DNA of 5,051 nt from Chromatiales bacterium (GTDB lineage Bacteria > Pseudomonadota > Gammaproteobacteria > Chromatiales > Chromatiaceae): assembly GCA_022360595.1 (NCBI GenBank), contig JAKSCN010000055.1, positions 1-5,051 on the forward strand, read 5' to 3'. Under the pieces are notes generated by a model. It saw only the letters and a list, made by a program, of their open reading frames with translations. It was not told where the DNA came from and searched no databases. Shown here piece after piece: positions 1 to 5,051 of the stretch; position 1 is the stretch's first letter; each line of letters starts with the position of its first letter. Both the position numbers and the translations under genes were made by a program.

Positions 1-1
1 A

Positions 2-1525
2 ATGCGACCGCTACGCCACGACAGCGGACCGGATCAAATCTTCCGCAACGTCTGCAACTACGGTAATCACTGGGTTGAACTGGACCTGCGGGGCCGTTGG
101 CCTGCCAGTGGCGGTTCCAATCCTGAAGGTGTCGGCGCCACTGTCTACGTGACCGCCGGCGGTGTTACCCAGATGCGGGAACAGAACGGCGGCCATCACC
201 GTTGGTCTCAGCATCACCAGCGGCTTCACTTCGGTCTCGGACCTGACGCGGTGATCGATGAAGTGGTGGTGAAGTGGCCGGACGGTTCGGTAGACACTTT
301 TCTGGGCGATATCGCCGCCAACCAGATCTACCTCGCCGAGGAGGGTGCCGGAGCCCTGCAACCGGTGACACTTGGCGGTGGCACCCAGCCGCCTGGTACC
401 GGACCGGAGTGTCGGGAGCCGGACATCACCCCCGCAACCGAGCAAGGCCTGTTCCTGTGGCGCGATTGTCCCTCCGATACCTGGCATATGCGGGTGACTG
501 CAGGCGGACCGGATAGGCTGATTTATAACGGTCTGGTAACGGCGGAACAGCCCTTCCCAGCGCCACCGCTGCCGTTCAGTATCGAGAATAACGATGTGCT
601 CGATAACAGTGATCCTCTGACGATTCTGTACGACCTGAAAGTGGTTAACACGGGCAAGGACGGTTTCTCATTCGAGATGCCGGCCACCGGGCAGACCTGC
701 TTCAGGGCAGACACTACGATCTATCTGGGCATTAGCAAGACCCCCGTGGGTACCTCGCTGGATCTCGCCTCCCTGACGGCGTGCGGCAATCTGGCTGAAC
801 TGTCGATCGACGACGTCACGGTGAGCGAAGAGAGCGGCATGGCGAGCTTCACGGTAAGCCTGTCGACAACCAGTAGTGAAGAGGTGCGGGTAGACTATTC
901 CACCATCGACGCTACCGCCACCGCCCCGGACGACTATACCGCGGTCAGCGGCACCCTGATCCTGGCCCCTGGAGAGACCAGCGGCCAAGTGCAGGTTCCG
1001 ATTATCGACGACGCACTGTCCGAGGGCATGGAGACGTTCACCCTTCAGTTGAGCAATCCGGTGGGCGCGATCATCGCCAATGATACAGGCACAGGGACCA
1101 TCACCGACAACGAGGCCTCCGCCTGCGGTCAGCCCGACTTTGACCCAGCCACCGAACGCGGACTGTTTCTGTGGCAGGACTGCCCCACTGCCACCTGGCA
1201 TGTACGGGCCACAGCGGCCGGCCCGGATAAGGTGGTCTACAACGGCTTGATAACCGCAGAGCAGGACTTCCCGTCGGCACCGGTTCCCTTCAGCATCGAG
1301 CAGAATGATGTGCTGGACGCCTCCGCTTCCCGCGCCATCTCCTTCATGCTCAGCATGCGCAACAGCGGACAGGACGGCTTCAGCTTCGATACACCGGCAT
1401 CAGGACAGGTATGCTTCGAGGTGACTGCGCCACCCGATGTACAGCTCTTCGTCGGAGTACAAAAGGATGCCGTAGGCAACACAGTGAATCTGGGAACACT
1501 GGGACCATGCAGCACCATACCGTAA
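2..1525 (+). CDS. C-terminal part of a large secreted ASPIC/UnbV and Calx-beta modular protein (5'-truncated by the window)
   Basis: The frame is open from the first base to TAA at 1523-1525 (507 residues visible). The ATG at 2 is probably internal, because ASPIC/UnbV domains normally sit at the end of a much longer FG-GAP/VCBS beta-propeller protein. Residues about 18-115 match ASPIC/UnbV (CRTAC1-like): NHWVELDLRG, then GVGATVYVTAGG, a SQ..LHFGLG segment and VVVKWPDGSVDTF. Residues 137-261 are an unrecognised domain with four cysteines (C137, C156, C233, C261). Residues about 264-371 are a Calx-beta domain (VSEESGMASFTVSL, DYTAVSGTLILAPGETS, IIDDALSEGMETFTLQLSNP, ending GTGTITDNE). Residues 375-503 repeat the four-cysteine domain (C375, C394, C471, C503) and form the C-terminus. 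There is no membrane segment or obvious sorting anchor at the end. An extracellular adhesive or structural role is inferred from the families; the precise function is unknown. A related protein is encoded convergently at the other end of the window. Confidence 0.9.
   Translation: MRPLRHDSGPDQIFRNVCNYGNHWVELDLRGRWPASGGSNPEGVGATVYVTAGGVTQMREQNGGHHRWSQHHQRLHFGLGPDAVIDEVVVKWPDGSVDTFLGDIAANQIYLAEEGAGALQPVTLGGGTQPPGTGPECREPDITPATEQGLFLWRDCPSDTWHMRVTAGGPDRLIYNGLVTAEQPFPAPPLPFSIENNDVLDNSDPLTILYDLKVVNTGKDGFSFEMPATGQTCFRADTTIYLGISKTPVGTSLDLASLTACGNLAELSIDDVTVSEESGMASFTVSLSTTSSEEVRVDYSTIDATATAPDDYTAVSGTLILAPGETSGQVQVPIIDDALSEGMETFTLQLSNPVGAIIANDTGTGTITDNEASACGQPDFDPATERGLFLWQDCPTATWHVRATAAGPDKVVYNGLITAEQDFPSAPVPFSIEQNDVLDASASRAISFMLSMRNSGQDGFSFDTPASGQVCFEVTAPPDVQLFVGVQKDAVGNTVNLGTLGPCSTIP
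410..787 (+). repeat. Four-cysteine domain, copy A
   Basis: This stretch encodes residues 137-262 of the left-hand modular protein. Recognisable positions are C137, the GLFLW.DCP motif with C156, WHMRVTAGGPD, AEQPFP, PFSIE..DVLD, NTG.DGFSFE, the GQTCF motif with C233, and C261. Cysteine spacing is 19, 77 and 28 residues. I do not recognise it as a named family. The pattern suggests a compact beta-rich extracellular domain with two disulfides, which is inference. Confidence 0.8.
1124..1513 (+). repeat. Four-cysteine domain, copy B
   Basis: This encodes residues 375-504 of the left-hand protein and follows the Calx-beta domain directly. It has the same order of motifs as copy A: CGQP, GLFLWQDCP, WHVRATAAGPD, AEQDFP, PFSIEQNDVLD, SGQDGFSFD, SGQVCFEV and a final GPC. 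The cysteines are C375, C394, C471 and C503, spaced 19, 77 and 32. It is closer in its last segment to copy C, on the opposite strand, than to copy A: both have the 32-residue final spacing and a PPDVQLF/PVDAQLF stretch. Confidence 0.8.
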
Positions 1526-1533
1526 GCACCACA

Positions 1534-1594
1534 GAGAGGTCCGCACAGACCCCGATATCCAGACACGCTTCTCGCGTCTGTGAACGGACCTCTC
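1534..1594. repeat. 17-bp inverted repeat (hairpin) after the modular-protein gene
   Basis: GAGAGGTCCGCACAGAC at 1534-1550 pairs with GTCTGTG at 1576-1582 and CGGACCTCTC at 1585-1594, with only a two-base bulge (AA, 1583-1584) and a 25-base loop. It starts eight bases after the TAA of the upstream gene and lies before the favoured start of the sulfotransferase. There is no T-run after it on either strand, so it is not a standard intrinsic terminator. It could be an mRNA-stabilising or attenuating hairpin, or a transposon relic. Confidence 0.7.
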
Positions 1595-1656
1595 AACCAG
1601 GGATGGCAGTTGAGTCGCAAACATCGAAAGAGCAACCTTTCGGCCGGCCCGGGAGC

Positions 1657-2499
1657 ATGTTCACGCCATCGTTCATTGGGATAGGCGCGCAGAAGTGCGC
1701 CTCAACCTGGATCTACGATATCCTCAAGGATCACCCCCAGGTACGGCTGAGTGAGCAGAAGGAACTCGACTTTTTCTCCTACCGGTTCGAGCAAGGCTAT
1801 CTATGGTACGGACGCCAGTTTGGCCAGCCTGACGGTGCCGTGACGGCTGGAGAGGTCTCGCCCTCCTACTTCCACGAACCGGCAGTGCCGGAACGGGTAC
1901 GGCGCTACTCGCCGGAAGCCAAGATCATCCTCTCACTGCGCGACCCGGTGGAGAGAGCACTCTCTCAACACCGACATGCCGTGCGAACAGGCGGCATCGC
2001 CGATGATGATCTTAGCTTCGAATCTGCGCTATCCGCAAACCCCACCTATCTGGAGCAGGGACTCTATGCCACCCATCTGACCAGATGGCTGGATTGGTTT
2101 CCGAAACAGCAGATTCTGGTGCTCTTCTTCGAGGATATCGTTGGTGAGCCCGACCGGGTGGCGAGGCTTCTTTATCAGTTTTTGGAGATCGATTCCGAAC
2201 ACCATCCCGAACACCTTAACCAACGCTCCAACGTGAGTCACGTGACCCCTCATACAACATTGGAGAGGGCGCGTAAGGCACTACGTATGAGTGCCGGCAG
2301 CATCGGATTGGGAAAGGCGTGGGAATATGCGGCCAAGCTGGGGGCGCGTCACCTCTACCACAAGCTGAACCGACGCCCCAGTGAAGAGGTGATACCACCG
2401 GTATCTCCAACCACGATCAACGAATTGCGCACATTCTTCCGGGAGGAAATGGTCAGACTGGAGAAGCTGACCGGGCGCGATCTTACCAATTGGCGCTAG
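1657..2499 (+). CDS. PAPS-dependent sulfotransferase
   Basis: A 280-residue protein expected to transfer sulfate from PAPS to a hydroxyl or amino group, probably on a glycan or other surface molecule; the acceptor cannot be read from the sequence. Visible motifs, numbered from this start: the 5'-phosphosulfate loop FIGIGAQKCASTWIY (residues 6-20, K13); KELDFF (35-40), equivalent to the KE.HFF segment of heparan-type sulfotransferases, with E36 a candidate catalytic base; the 3'-phosphate motif LRDPVERALSQH (94-105, R95 and S103); and LYATHLTRWLDWFP followed by ILVLFFEDI (136-161). The ending LEKLTGRDLTNWR looks like the normal family C-terminus. The ATG at 1657 was chosen because the family begins only a few residues before the PAPS loop. 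Its GGGAG lies too close for an ideal ribosome site. ATG at 1603 (298 residues) and 1507 are in-frame alternatives. The stop TAG is made from the edge of the inserted element at 2497-2739. The flippase gene follows in the same direction. Confidence 0.9.
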   Translation: MFTPSFIGIGAQKCASTWIYDILKDHPQVRLSEQKELDFFSYRFEQGYLWYGRQFGQPDGAVTAGEVSPSYFHEPAVPERVRRYSPEAKIILSLRDPVERALSQHRHAVRTGGIADDDLSFESALSANPTYLEQGLYATHLTRWLDWFPKQQILVLFFEDIVGEPDRVARLLYQFLEIDSEHHPEHLNQRSNVSHVTPHTTLERARKALRMSAGSIGLGKAWEYAAKLGARHLYHKLNRRPSEEVIPPVSPTTINELRTFFREEMVRLEKLTGRDLTNWR

Positions 2500-2514
2500 C
2501 CCGCATTTCTCACC
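2497..2514 (+). repeat. Left terminal inverted repeat with TA
   Basis: TAGCCCGCATTTCTCACC is an exact complement of 2722-2739. Its first three bases serve as the TAG stop codon of the sulfotransferase. Confidence 0.85.
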
Positions 2515-2604
2515 AGACGGGTCGAAGAGATGAAACTTGATTCATATAAACAGATGGTTATCAGTGGAATCGGGCAATGGTCAGTTTTGCACTCTCTCCT
2601 ATTC

Positions 2605-2713
2605 GGTTTTTGGGCCATTTGGCTTCGCATCTTGCGATGATCGCCCACAGAAGTATAGCCAGACGGCTCAAGGGAAATCATTCAAGATGCGAAGCCCAAT
2701 GGCCCCAAAAACC
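2605..2713. repeat. Inner inverted repeat of the element, 30-bp stem
   Basis: The arm at 2605-2634 (starting GGTTTTTGGG, ending TTCGCATCTTG) pairs with 2683-2713. There is one extra base and one mismatch, and the loop is 48 bases. A smaller palindrome, GCGATGATCGC, sits at 2634-2644 at the start of the loop. The outer segments are unequal: about 90 bases separate the stem from the left terminal repeat and only eight from the right one, so the element is structurally asymmetric. Confidence 0.85.
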
Positions 2714-2721
2714 CAAATCCA

Positions 2722-2739
2722 GGTGAGAAATGCGGGCTA
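2722..2739 (-). repeat. Right terminal inverted repeat with TA
   Basis: GGTGAGAAATGCGGGCTA is the exact complement of the left end at 2497-2514. The TA at 2738-2739 plus the A at 2740 reconstruct the ancestral TAA stop of the sulfotransferase. Confidence 0.85.
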
Positions 2740-2784
2740 ACCCTCATCTCTTACCAGGGGATATGACGATTAACCGATACCGAT

Positions 2785-2790
2785 AAGAGG
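2785..2790 (+). promoter_or_regulatory. Ribosome binding site of the flippase gene
   Basis: AAGAGG lies seven bases before the ATG at 2798. It supports that start over the later methionine codons. No convincing -35/-10 pair was found between the mobile element and this site. Confidence 0.65.
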
Positions 2791-2797
2791 TTCGTAA

Positions 2798-4360
2798 ATG
2801 GCCCAAGACAAGGCGCAAAAAGCCGTGCCCACATCGACAAGGAGACACTACAGTCTGAGCGCCGTGAGCCGGAGTCTGCGCCACTTCCTGGTGGGCAAGA
2901 CATTCGCCATGGTTTGCGCCTTCGCCGTGCTGTTTCTGCTCGCCGGTATACTCGAACCAGGTGAGTATGCGGTTTATGTCTCTCTTCAGGCGTTGGTGAT
3001 TCTGATCGGACGGGTCAGTGGGCTAGGTGTACAGAAGGCGATGCTCCGCTACCTGCCCGAGCTGCGGGCGACCGAAAACAGCCTCGGCGCTTACCGGCTG
3101 TTATGGCAGGGAACTCTATTGCGTTTCATCCTGATCGGCCTGGTAATGCTCGGCGCCGCACTGTTTTTGCCGGCACTGGGGCGAACCTTCGGTTTGGACG
3201 CATGGCTATGGTTGATCCCCTGGTATCTACTTGTGGGTTACCTCCGGCTGATGAACCACTGGATTGCATCCATGCTGGAGTCGTTTCTCTGGCAGCGGGA
3301 GGCCCAATACTCCATTGCCCTGGGCGGCCTGGTGAAACTGGTGGGGGTTCTGCTTTTTGCCTCACAACTGGATCTGACGATAGTCGTTATTATCGAATTC
3401 ACCAGTGAAGCCATTGTGCTGCTGTTATTGGGATACAGTTGGGCGACAAGATGGCGCAAGGACCCGGCACGGCTGACAGGCACCCGAACCTGGTGGCAGG
3501 AGAACCGGGGGCGCGCCCTGCGCTTCGGGTTCTGGGGCTTTCTCCAGAATCAGAGCGGGCTGTTGTATGGGAGTGCGCCGAACCGCCTGGTGGCGGCACA
3601 CTTTCTGCCCTCGGCTGAGGTAGCCCTGTTCGGTCTGGCGGACAACCTGATCAATCAGGTTCGGCGGTTTATGCCGACCCAGTTGTTCATCAGTATCATT
3701 CGGCCCGTCGCCCTGGCGCGGTTCTCAACCACTCAGGACTTTTCCAAGGTCTCCTGGATCGCCAATCTCGCCTACCGGCTCAACCTCTCCCTTCTGGTCT
3801 TGGGTATCGCACTGATGGTCACCGTAGGCGAACCGCTGTTCGCCTGGTTGACGGATGGAAAATACCCATCCGCAGCCTGGCTGGTAGCAGGCCTGCTCAT
3901 CCTTATGGCTACCGAAGGCATGCGTACCATGGTCGAACTCATGGCCCAGGCAGTGGAGCGAAACCAGATGTTGTTCCTGAGTAACCTCATTCAGTCCGCC
4001 TCACTGCTGCTGGCCATCCCCTTGGTGCAATGGATCGGGCTGTGGGGACTGGTCGTTGCCAACATAGTCGGCACCGTACTGGCCAATCTGGTGATGATTG
4101 TCCATCTGAGGCATGGTGGTTATGCCTTCAACATGAACCTGGGACGCGTCGCAATGATCATCACCTACGGCATCCTCAGCACCCTGCTCGGCTGGTGGTT
4201 GGCAACCGCGGGGGTTCACTTTCTGCTTACCGGCACAGCTATAACAGCGCTGTACGCCATTCTCTGCTTGTGGAAGCCTCCGCTGGAATCTGACGAACGT
4301 GAGTTAATCCTCAAGCTTGTGAAACAGCGAATACCTGCGACAAAAACAGCAGAGGGATAG
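2798..4360 (+). CDS. Polysaccharide flippase / oligosaccharide exporter (MOP superfamily, Wzx-like)
   Basis: A 520-residue polytopic inner-membrane protein expected to move a lipid-linked oligosaccharide from the cytoplasmic to the periplasmic face during capsule, exopolysaccharide or O-antigen synthesis. It has roughly 12-14 hydrophobic segments, at about residues 33-52, 57-77, 107-128, 135-150, 172-189, 192-214, 242-258, 330-347, 357-371, 395-410, 411-432, 450-470 and 472-492. The family-like N-terminal pattern has a basic stretch (RSLRHFLVGK) leading into the first helix, then LEPGEYAVYVSLQALV and GLGVQKAMLRYLPE. Charged loops occur at about 215-240 and 285-320, and the tail at 493-520 is basic and cytoplasmic. 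The length is slightly above typical Wzx proteins. A good AAGAGG ribosome site supports the start. Without the mobile element the gene would begin 57 bases after the sulfotransferase stop, suggesting an operon. The family call rests on topology and general resemblance; there is no catalytic motif to confirm it and the substrate is unknown. Confidence 0.85.
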   Translation: MAQDKAQKAVPTSTRRHYSLSAVSRSLRHFLVGKTFAMVCAFAVLFLLAGILEPGEYAVYVSLQALVILIGRVSGLGVQKAMLRYLPELRATENSLGAYRLLWQGTLLRFILIGLVMLGAALFLPALGRTFGLDAWLWLIPWYLLVGYLRLMNHWIASMLESFLWQREAQYSIALGGLVKLVGVLLFASQLDLTIVVIIEFTSEAIVLLLLGYSWATRWRKDPARLTGTRTWWQENRGRALRFGFWGFLQNQSGLLYGSAPNRLVAAHFLPSAEVALFGLADNLINQVRRFMPTQLFISIIRPVALARFSTTQDFSKVSWIANLAYRLNLSLLVLGIALMVTVGEPLFAWLTDGKYPSAAWLVAGLLILMATEGMRTMVELMAQAVERNQMLFLSNLIQSASLLLAIPLVQWIGLWGLVVANIVGTVLANLVMIVHLRHGGYAFNMNLGRVAMIITYGILSTLLGWWLATAGVHFLLTGTAITALYAILCLWKPPLESDERELILKLVKQRIPATKTAEG

Positions 4361-4627
4361 AATTCATTAGGGAGTTCGTCATACCGTGACTATCGATGAC
4401 AGGTAAAAGCAGCCGTCGGTCTCTTTCGAAACTTCTGACTATTCTTAGGGCCCGCATACACTCATTTGATCGTCACTGTTGAAGTGGCATCAGTCGTCTT
4501 AACTGTGGAAGCAAAGATCAATCAAACAAGATGCTCTGAATAAGGGACGCAGAAAATGCAGGAAGTAAAAAATCCAATACTCTCTGCATGCTCTGCGTCC
4601 GGTTTTGCAGTCTACTGCTTTCTCCTT
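4361..4627. other. Convergent intergenic region
   Basis: This stretch lies between the 3' ends of the flippase gene and the right-hand modular-protein gene. Apart from the hairpin at 4545-4600 and a short palindrome GCAGTCTACTGC at 4607-4618, I see no gene, RNA or promoter in it. An eight-base direct repeat ATGCTCTG occurs at 4531-4538 and 4588-4595. Confidence 0.6.
4545..4600. terminator. Hairpin, possible bidirectional terminator between convergent genes
   Basis: GGACGCAGA at 4545-4553 pairs with TCTGCGTCC at 4592-4600. After a 2x2 internal loop, ATGCAG at 4556-4561 pairs with CTGCAT at 4584-4589, leaving a 22-base loop. The position, 27 bases past the stop of the minus-strand gene and between two converging genes, suits transcription termination in both directions. 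The T-run is weak (GGTTTT on the plus strand, CTTATT on the minus strand), so intrinsic termination is only possible. Confidence 0.45.
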
Positions 4628-5050
4628 TTAGTTACAGGGACCGGTTGTCGCCAGATCCACCGAGTTACCAACCAGTTGCTTATCCGGGCCAAGAAATAGC
4701 TGAGCGTCCACCGGGGAGAGCACTTCGAAGCAGGTCTGTCCACTGGCAGGCACCTCAAACCCGAAGCCATCCTGACCGGTATTGGCCACTCTCAAGTCAT
4801 AGAGAATGAGCATCGGATCACTGCTGTCAAGCGAGTCAGCACCTTCGAGGCTGAACGGTACCGGCACGGAGGGGAACGGCTGCGCCGCACTTACCTGGCC
4901 GTCGTAGTCAACCCTGGGTCCACCACCGGCTGTGACCCGCATGTGCCAGTTGTTGCTCGGGCAATCCTGCCATAGGAACACTCCCCTCTCGACGGACCTA
5001 TCGATGGTCGGCTGACCACAGGTTGTGATGGCACCCGGATCACTGATAGT
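4628..5050 (-). CDS. C-terminal end of a second modular protein with the four-cysteine domain (5' end outside the window)
   Basis: The minus-strand frame is open from the right edge of the window to TAA at 4628-4630, giving 140 visible residues. The GTG at 4979-4981 is internal: the frame continues upstream as TISDPGAITTCGQPTIDRS and so on, matching the left-hand protein, where TITDNEASACGQPDFD joins the Calx-beta domain to four-cysteine copy B. The visible part is therefore probably the last residues of a Calx-beta domain followed by the whole four-cysteine domain: GVFLWQDCP, WHMRVTAGG, AAQPFP, PFSLE.AD.LD, NTGQDGFGFE, SGQTCFE and a final GPCN. It is a diverged paralogue of the 3' end of the gene at 2-1525, in opposite orientation. 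A secreted surface protein is inferred by analogy; the function is unknown. Confidence 0.85.
   Translation of the reverse strand, partial: TISDPGAITTCGQPTIDRSVERGVFLWQDCPSNNWHMRVTAGGGPRVDYDGQVSAAQPFPSVPVPFSLEGADSLDSSDPMLILYDLRVANTGQDGFGFEVPASGQTCFEVLSPVDAQLFLGPDKQLVGNSVDLATTGPCN
4634..5020 (-). repeat. Four-cysteine domain, copy C
   Basis: This third copy is on the minus strand. Its cysteines, at residues 11, 30, 107 and 139 of the visible protein, are spaced 19, 77 and 32, identical to copy B. The most conserved stretches across all three copies are FLW.DCP, W-H-(M/V)-R, QxFP, PFS(I/L)E, DGF.F and GQ.CF. Confidence 0.8.
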
Positions 5051-5051
5051 G

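Larger units (their letters stand above)
2497..2739. mobile_element. MITE-like non-autonomous element, 239 bp, flanked by TA
   Basis: Perfect 16-bp terminal inverted repeats, GCCCGCATTTCTCACC at 2499-2514 and its complement at 2722-2737, are each flanked by TA (2497-2498 and 2738-2739). A TA target duplication fits the IS630/Tc1-mariner group, but family assignment is inference. A near-perfect 30-bp inverted repeat (2605-2634 with 2683-2713) lies inside. No transposase fragment is recognisable and the short reading frames are not convincing. The interior is AT-richer than the neighbouring genes: 24 of 60 bases are G or C at 2521-2580. Removing the element and one TA restores TGG CGC TAA, an intact stop codon for the sulfotransferase. 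It separates that gene from the flippase gene and may affect transcription between them. Confidence 0.8.

Noticed and set aside
668..1201. 177-residue minus-strand open frame
   Set aside because: It lies antisense to the Calx-beta and four-cysteine coding region, which has clear domain motifs. It is a shadow of GC-rich coding sequence.
1411..1656. Longest frame for the sulfotransferase, starting at 1411
   Set aside because: It would overlap the modular-protein gene by 115 bases, and its first 82 residues show no family similarity.
2496..2681. Small minus-strand frame in the intergenic element
   Set aside because: It lies within the inverted-repeat element, has no ribosome site I could support, and its sequence is explained by the repeats.
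4446..4464. Sequence TAGGGCCCGCATACACTCA resembling the end of the mobile element
   Set aside because: It shares GCCCGCAT and CTCA with the terminal repeat but has mismatches and inserted bases, and there is no matching second end. It is probably chance.
4545..4600. Integron attC site
   Set aside because: The palindrome lacks the RYYYAAC and GTTRRRY core sites, and there is no integrase or cassette array in view.
4588..4809. 73-residue plus-strand frame near the right end
   Set aside because: It is antisense to the conserved four-cysteine domain on the minus strand, whose motifs match two other copies.

Overview
The window looks like an accessory cell-surface region of a proteobacterium, probably a moderately GC-rich gammaproteobacterium. 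That is inferred from the gene families and base composition only; no rRNA, tRNA or taxon-specific marker is present. Genes are tightly packed and the protein families (ASPIC/UnbV, Calx-beta, sulfotransferase, Wzx-like flippase) all belong to extracellular protein or surface-polysaccharide biology.

Layout, left to right. Positions 2-1525 (+) hold the 3' part of a large secreted protein: an ASPIC/UnbV domain, then an unrecognised four-cysteine domain, a Calx-beta domain, and a second copy of the four-cysteine domain. A 17-bp hairpin (1534-1594) follows its stop codon. Positions 1657-2499 (+) encode a PAPS-dependent sulfotransferase. Positions 2497-2739 are a small non-coding mobile element of MITE type. 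It has perfect terminal inverted repeats, an inner 30-bp hairpin and flanking TA dinucleotides, and it sits exactly in the stop codon of the sulfotransferase. Positions 2798-4360 (+) encode a polytopic membrane protein of the polysaccharide flippase (MOP/Wzx) type. A 267-base convergent intergenic region (4361-4627) contains a second hairpin (4545-4600). Positions 4628-5050 (-) are the 3' end of a second, convergent gene whose C-terminus is a third copy of the four-cysteine domain.

How the parts may work together: the sulfotransferase and flippase fit a pathway in which a lipid-linked glycan is moved across the inner membrane and some component is sulfated. Before the element inserted they would have been only 57 bases apart, so they were probably one operon. 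The flanking genes encode large modular, probably exported proteins sharing the same C-terminal domain, so the two paralogues bracket the glycan genes. The most interesting observations are the unassigned four-cysteine domain with its fixed cysteine spacing, and the MITE-like insertion that turned a TAA stop into TAG without changing the protein.
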